A stretch of 7,346 nt of DNA from assembly GCA_028869355.1 (NCBI GenBank), contig JAGWSK010000007.1, forward strand, positions 1 through 7,346. The letters are read 5' to 3'. Below, in pieces: positions 4,521-7,346 of this stretch. The translations under genes and the position numbers were made by a program. The DNA is from Alphaproteobacteria bacterium. GTDB lineage: Bacteria > Pseudomonadota > Alphaproteobacteria > Micropepsales > Micropepsaceae. Position 1 is the stretch's first letter; each line of letters begins with the position of its first letter. The notes below the pieces were generated by a model. The model did not search any database. It worked only from the letters and a program-made list of their open reading frames with translations, and had not been told where the DNA came from.

Positions 4521-7346
4521 ATGGCGGGCGGATTGCAGGCTGCCATTGTCGCATTTTCGATCCGCTTCCGCGGCGTCGTGATCGCGCTGGGCGTCGCGGT
4601 GATGATTTACGGCGCATATATGGTCAGCCGGGCCCAATATGACGTGTTTCCGGAATTCGCGCCGCCGCAGGTCTCGGTGCAGACCGAAGCGCCCGGATTG
4701 GCCGCGGAGCAGGTCGAAATTCTGATCACGCAACCGCTTGAGAATATTCTCAACGGTTCGCCCGGCTTGCGCTCTATTCGCTCCACATCGATCCAGGGCC
4801 TGTCTGTCATTACCATCACGTTCGATCCCGGGAGCAATGTCTATCTGGATCGTCAATTCGTGACCGAGCGGCTTTCAGTTGCCGCAACGCAATTGCCCGC
4901 CGGCACACCCGCGCCGGTGATCACGCCTCTCACCTCGGCAACAAGCATTGCTCTGATTGCCGGAATGACATCCAAAAGCCGAAGCCTGATGGATATCCGC
5001 ACCGTGGCCGACTGGACCGTGCGGCCCCGGCTGCTCGCTGTTCCCGGGGTCGCGAAGGTCGTGGTTTTCGGTGGCGATGTCAGATCGTTGCAAGTCCAGG
5101 TCCATCCCGATCAGCTCATCCGGTTCGGAATTGGCATGAATGACGTGCTCACCGCGGCGCAGCGGGCGACGGGTGTGCGCGGCGCGGGCTTTATCGATAC
5201 GGCCAATCAGCGAATTACCCTGCAAACCGAGGGGCAGTCGCTTACGCCGGAAGAACTGGGCCGCGTCGTGTTGACGAGCCAGGGCGGCGCGAGCACGACT
5301 CTGGCCGATGTTGCCGATGTTGTGGTCGCGCCGGAACCGGCGATTGGCGCCGCCACCATTGACGGGCAGCCCGGCGTTCAACTCCTGATATCCGAACAAT
5401 ACGGCGCAAACACACTTGATGTCGCGCAACGCGCCGACGCGGCTTTTGCCGAACTTGCTCCGGCATTGCAGCGGGAAGGAATCGAGCTGCGCACCGATAT
5501 CTTCCGGCCTGGCAATTTCATTCAATTGGCGACGGCAAATGTCGGCAGATCCCTGATTATCGGCAGTGCGCTGGTGATCGGGATCGTATTTCTGTTCCTG
5601 TTCAATGTCCGCACAGCGTTGATCTCATGTGTCGCGATTCCCCTTTCGCTGCTGACCGCGGTTATCGTGCTGGTACGGTCGGGCGTGGCCCTGAACACCA
5701 TGACGCTTGGCGGACTTGCAATTGCGATCGGCGTGGTGGTTGATGACGCGATCATTGATGTCGAAAATATCGCCCGGCGCTTGCGGGAGAATGTTCTGCG
5801 CCCGGACCCGCGGCCAGTTCACCACGTTATCTTCGATGCATGCCTCGAAGTGCGCAGTGCCGTCGTCTACGCGACATTTGCGGTCGTTCTTGTCGTTATT
5901 CCCGTATTGGCGCTGTCCGACGTTGCAGGTGCCTTATTTGCGCCGCTTGGAATGGCCTACATCCTGGCCGTTCTCGCCTCGTTGGGTGTCGCTCTCACCG
6001 TGACGCCGGCATTGGCAACAGCGCTGCTTGCCGGCGGCGGCGTGCGAGCGGTCGAGCCTCCGATGATCCGCTGGTGCAAATCCGGCTACATCCCTCTTCT
6101 GCGCGGCCTTGCCCGGCGCCCCCGCGCGCTTATCGCCGGAGCCGTTGCGCTCGCAGGCGCCACGATTGCGACCTTGCCGTTTTTCGGCGCTTCCTTCGTT
6201 CCGGAGCTGAACGAAGGGCATTTCGTGGTTCACATGATTGCGGTACCGGGGACCTCAATTGCCGAATCCGTCCGCATCGGCAACCGGGTCGTTCAAGCGT
6301 TGCATAAAATCCCTGCCGTGCGCCTTCTCGCCCAGAGGGCCGGTCGCGCGGAACTGGGAGACGATACCTATGGCACGCATTACAGCGAATTCGAACTCGA
6401 TCTGCGTCCTCTGAACGGCGATGAGGCGGATGCCGTGCTCTCGGAGATTCGCAAGATTCTCGCGCAATTTCCGGGCGTGGATTTCGCCGTGTTCCCGTTC
6501 ATCAATGAGCGAATCGAGGAAACTTTGTCGGGGTTCACAGCGCCTCTTGCGGTGAACATTTTTGGCAATGATCTGAATGTACTTGACCAAAAAGCCCGGG
6601 ACGTCGCGCAGGCGATCCAGCGCGTCCCTGGTGCAACGGATGTGGTGGTTCAGTCCCCGCCCGGAATGCCGCAGCTTAACGTCAATTTGCGCAAAAGTGA
6701 GCTTCTTCGCTGGGGCATCGATCCTGTCGATGTGCTGGATATCGTTCGCACCACATATGGGGGCGATGTCATCGGTCAGGTTTTTGATGGAAACCGCACA
6801 TTCAATGTGATGGTGATTCTCAACCCGCAAGACCGCCGGTCTCTGGTCAGCGTCGGAAATCTGCCGTTGCGGGCTCCCTCCGGGACTTATGTCCGGCTGA
6901 ATCAAATCGCCGATCTCTCCGAGACTTCGGGGCGCTATCAGATTCTGCATGACGGTGCACAGCGCGTGCAGACCGTCACCGCCAATGTCAGTGGCGGCGA
7001 CATTGTTACTTTCGTCAACCGCGTCAAAGCTCAAATTGCCAAGATCGAAATGCCGCCGGGCGCCTATGTCGCCTACGGCGGCGCCGCGGAAGCTGAGGCA
7101 CGATCGCAACGGGACTTGATCGTGAACGAGCTGCTGGCCGCGCTCGGAATTATCGTTTTGATTTCCATGATCACCCGCACGCCGAACAATCTGCTGCTGG
7201 TCCTTGCGAATGTTCCGTTTTCGCTGGTCGGCGGTGTGTTGGCGGTTTTCGCATTGGGCGGACTTCTGTCGCTTGGATCAATGGTCGGGTTCATTACTCT
7301 GTTCGGCATCACCTTGCGCAATTCGATTCTCATGATTTCCCATTAC
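4521..7346 (+). CDS. RND-family heavy-metal-type efflux pump, CusA/CzcA-like (3' end cut off)
   Basis: Inner-membrane proton-driven exporter subunit. The frame is open without a stop for 942 codons to the right edge; the family usually has about 1,020-1,070 residues, so about the last tenth (TM11, TM12 and tail) is missing. TM1 lies at about 17-35, the first porter loop at about 36-340, TM2-TM6 at about 342-505 and TM7 at about 536-555. The second porter loop is at about 556-865, TM8 at 866-884, TM9 at 889-911 and TM10 at 918-939. TM4 reads GGLAIAIGVVVDDAIIDVEN, with Asp408-Asp409 at the positions of the AcrB proton-relay pair and Glu415 in the HME-type VEN. DVFPEFAPPQV (41-51), FVPELNEGHF (559-568) and AGRAE (607-611) are typical of CusA/CzcA relatives. 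Hand alignment with CusA puts His571, Tyr621 and Glu667 where CusA has Met573, Met623 and Met672. TM10 has Arg933 where AcrB has Lys940. Family is secure; substrate is open. Confidence 0.95.
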   Translation, partial: MAGGLQAAIVAFSIRFRGVVIALGVAVMIYGAYMVSRAQYDVFPEFAPPQVSVQTEAPGLAAEQVEILITQPLENILNGSPGLRSIRSTSIQGLSVITITFDPGSNVYLDRQFVTERLSVAATQLPAGTPAPVITPLTSATSIALIAGMTSKSRSLMDIRTVADWTVRPRLLAVPGVAKVVVFGGDVRSLQVQVHPDQLIRFGIGMNDVLTAAQRATGVRGAGFIDTANQRITLQTEGQSLTPEELGRVVLTSQGGASTTLADVADVVVAPEPAIGAATIDGQPGVQLLISEQYGANTLDVAQRADAAFAELAPALQREGIELRTDIFRPGNFIQLATANVGRSLIIGSALVIGIVFLFLFNVRTALISCVAIPLSLLTAVIVLVRSGVALNTMTLGGLAIAIGVVVDDAIIDVENIARRLRENVLRPDPRPVHHVIFDACLEVRSAVVYATFAVVLVVIPVLALSDVAGALFAPLGMAYILAVLASLGVALTVTPALATALLAGGGVRAVEPPMIRWCKSGYIPLLRGLARRPRALIAGAVALAGATIATLPFFGASFVPELNEGHFVVHMIAVPGTSIAESVRIGNRVVQALHKIPAVRLLAQRAGRAELGDDTYGTHYSEFELDLRPLNGDEADAVLSEIRKILAQFPGVDFAVFPFINERIEETLSGFTAPLAVNIFGNDLNVLDQKARDVAQAIQRVPGATDVVVQSPPGMPQLNVNLRKSELLRWGIDPVDVLDIVRTTYGGDVIGQVFDGNRTFNVMVILNPQDRRSLVSVGNLPLRAPSGTYVRLNQIADLSETSGRYQILHDGAQRVQTVTANVSGGDIVTFVNRVKAQIAKIEMPPGAYVAYGGAAEAEARSQRDLIVNELLAALGIIVLISMITRTPNNLLLVLANVPFSLVGGVLAVFALGGLLSLGSMVGFITLFGITLRNSILMISHY

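Noticed and set aside
4025..4546. A 173-codon minus-strand frame, and the 172-codon plus-strand frame at 3988-4506.
   Set aside because: Both are out-of-frame readings of the adaptor gene with low-complexity Arg/Ala-rich products. The adaptor frame itself has the conserved pattern.
5304..5321. Tandem 9-base repeat GCCGATGTT twice.
   Set aside because: It encodes ADVADV within the pump, close to the L-x-D-V-A-x-V pattern usual at this site. Two copies in coding sequence need no further explanation.
4875..5525. A 216-codon open frame on the minus strand.
   Set aside because: It is antisense to the first porter loop of the pump, and the product has no recognisable motif or suitable start context.
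6255..7109. A 284-codon open frame on the minus strand.
   Set aside because: It lies entirely inside the pump gene, whose translation shows strong RND family conservation. The antisense product is rich in Arg/His/Asp with no recognisable domain, as expected for a shadow frame in GC-rich DNA.

Overview
The window holds five genes, all on the + strand and tightly packed, with both ends cut. In order they are the C-terminal part of an OmpR-family response regulator (2-487), a heavy-metal-type sensor histidine kinase (465-1946), a TolC-family outer-membrane efflux lipoprotein (2028-3449), a periplasmic adaptor of the RND membrane-fusion type (3446-4513) and the first 942 codons of a CusA/CzcA-type RND pump (4521 to the right edge). 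The layout is that of a cusRS-cusCBA or czc-type metal efflux locus: a two-component system followed by all three parts of a trans-envelope exporter.

The host is a Gram-negative bacterium, because the exporter needs an outer membrane and the third gene carries a lipoprotein signal. High GC with a strong G/C bias at third codon positions fits a proteobacterium, perhaps an alphaproteobacterium. The sequence alone does not fix the genus. Base and codon use look even along the window, and I see no transposase, integrase, tRNA, CRISPR array or other sign of recent insertion.

Regulator and kinase overlap by about 23 bases. Lipoprotein and adaptor overlap by 4 (ATGA), and the pump starts 7 bases after the adaptor stop with a good ribosome binding site laid over that stop. 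The only real gap is 81 bases (1947-2027) between kinase and lipoprotein, with a 7-bp perfect hairpin at its left edge. One long transcript is therefore plausible, with that gap as the only place where an internal promoter or attenuator would fit.

Inferred function: the kinase senses a periplasmic signal and phosphorylates the regulator. The regulator would raise expression of a proton-driven pump that works with the adaptor and outer-membrane channel to expel its substrate. The substrate is uncertain. By hand alignment, the pump lacks all three periplasmic methionines used by E. coli CusA for Cu(I)/Ag(I), and it carries an Asp-Asp pair in TM4 plus an Arg at the TM10 position where AcrB has its relay Lys. 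The adaptor is short and lacks a recognisable second lipoyl half-motif. This is a known kind of system in an off-type variant. I found no convincing evidence of a wholly new system.
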